A stretch of 18,585 bases of DNA from positions 1-18,585 of the forward strand of contig JAEZIJ010000077.1 in NCBI GenBank assembly GCA_023436715.1. Direction: 5' to 3'. The notes under the pieces are model-generated. The model was given only the letters and a program-made list of their open reading frames with translations, had not been told where the DNA came from and made no database searches. The stretch comes from Acidobacteriota bacterium (GTDB lineage: Bacteria > Acidobacteriota > Terriglobia > Bryobacterales > Bryobacteraceae). Below, one piece after another: positions 18,461-18,585 of the stretch; positions within the stretch are counted from its first letter, which is position 1, and each line of letters starts with the position of its first letter. Position numbers and translations under genes: made by a program.

Positions 18461-18585
18461 GGCGACCCGATTGAGGACGATACGCTTCTGTTCCTCCTGA
18501 ACCCCCACGATGAATCGATTGCGTTTCATCTGCCGGCCTCGGGTCCGAGCCGCAGATGGGAGCTCGTGGTCCGCACGGACCAGCC
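18461..18585 (+). pseudogene. glgX: Truncated glycogen debranching enzyme (GlgX) C-terminal remnant
   Basis: Read from 18461, the frame gives GDPIEDDTLLFLLNPHDESI, then AFHLPASGPSRRWELVVRTD, and stays open to the window edge. This is the characteristic beta-rich C-terminal domain of GlgX/TreX-type isoamylases (usual form: G-PI-DDTFLLLFNAHHEPV-FTLP---WE-VLDT). A full enzyme is about 700 residues, so more than 600 N-terminal residues should lie upstream. Instead there is an in-frame TGA at 18431, two repeat copies and the complete Memo-AMMECR1 gene. No start codon with a plausible ribosome site precedes the match. I infer a 5' deletion, possibly linked to the repeats. An alternative is a short expressed fragment fused to something beyond the right edge. 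Confidence 0.65.

Overview
The window (about 65% GC by eye, dense, no RNA genes seen) looks like a chromosomal segment of a soil-type Acidobacteriota, most likely from the Bryobacterales/Solibacteraceae. This placement is inference. It rests on an FG-GAP/ASPIC-UnbV (CRTAC1-like) protein, a Tat-type sulfatase, YVTN-propeller cytochromes, an HzsA-related cytochrome and small palindromic intergenic repeats. No 16S or marker tree could be consulted.

Layout: (1) 237-1541, + strand, an MFS exporter. (2) 12036 down to 1545, - strand, seven tightly packed genes. In transcription order these are a RidA-like protein, an HzsA-related c-type cytochrome with an N-terminal propeller, a CRTAC1-like FG-GAP protein, a decaheme YVTN-propeller/diheme fusion, a sensor-type propeller protein without a kinase, and two paralogous periplasmic type-1 solute-binding proteins. 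Four of the six junctions are ATGA stop/start overlaps, which points strongly to one operon. Six of the seven products carry export signals, and none is a permease, ATPase or membrane anchor. (3) 12037-12195, a divergent control region with a perfect 16-bp palindrome and a REP-like hairpin. (4) 12196-13743, + strand, 2-isopropylmalate synthase (leuA). (5) 14002-15210, + strand, a site-2 protease with CBS domains, convergent with (6) 15219-16739, - strand, a sulfatase. (7) 16799-18271, + strand, an exported fusion of a Memo domain with an AMMECR1 domain. (8) 18272-18585, two copies of a ~32-bp repeat, then the C-terminal end of a glycogen debranching enzyme (GlgX) that lacks its N-terminal part and runs off the window.

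The most notable content is the seven-gene operon. It would supply a periplasmic set of at least eleven, probably twelve, covalent c-type hemes (ten CxxCH in one protein, one CxxCH plus one CX4CH in another), calcium-binding propellers and two orphan ligand-binding receptors. I infer a periplasmic redox or ligand-sensing pathway and cannot name the substrate. The remaining genes are ordinary biosynthetic, transport or hydrolytic functions and are probably unrelated to the operon.
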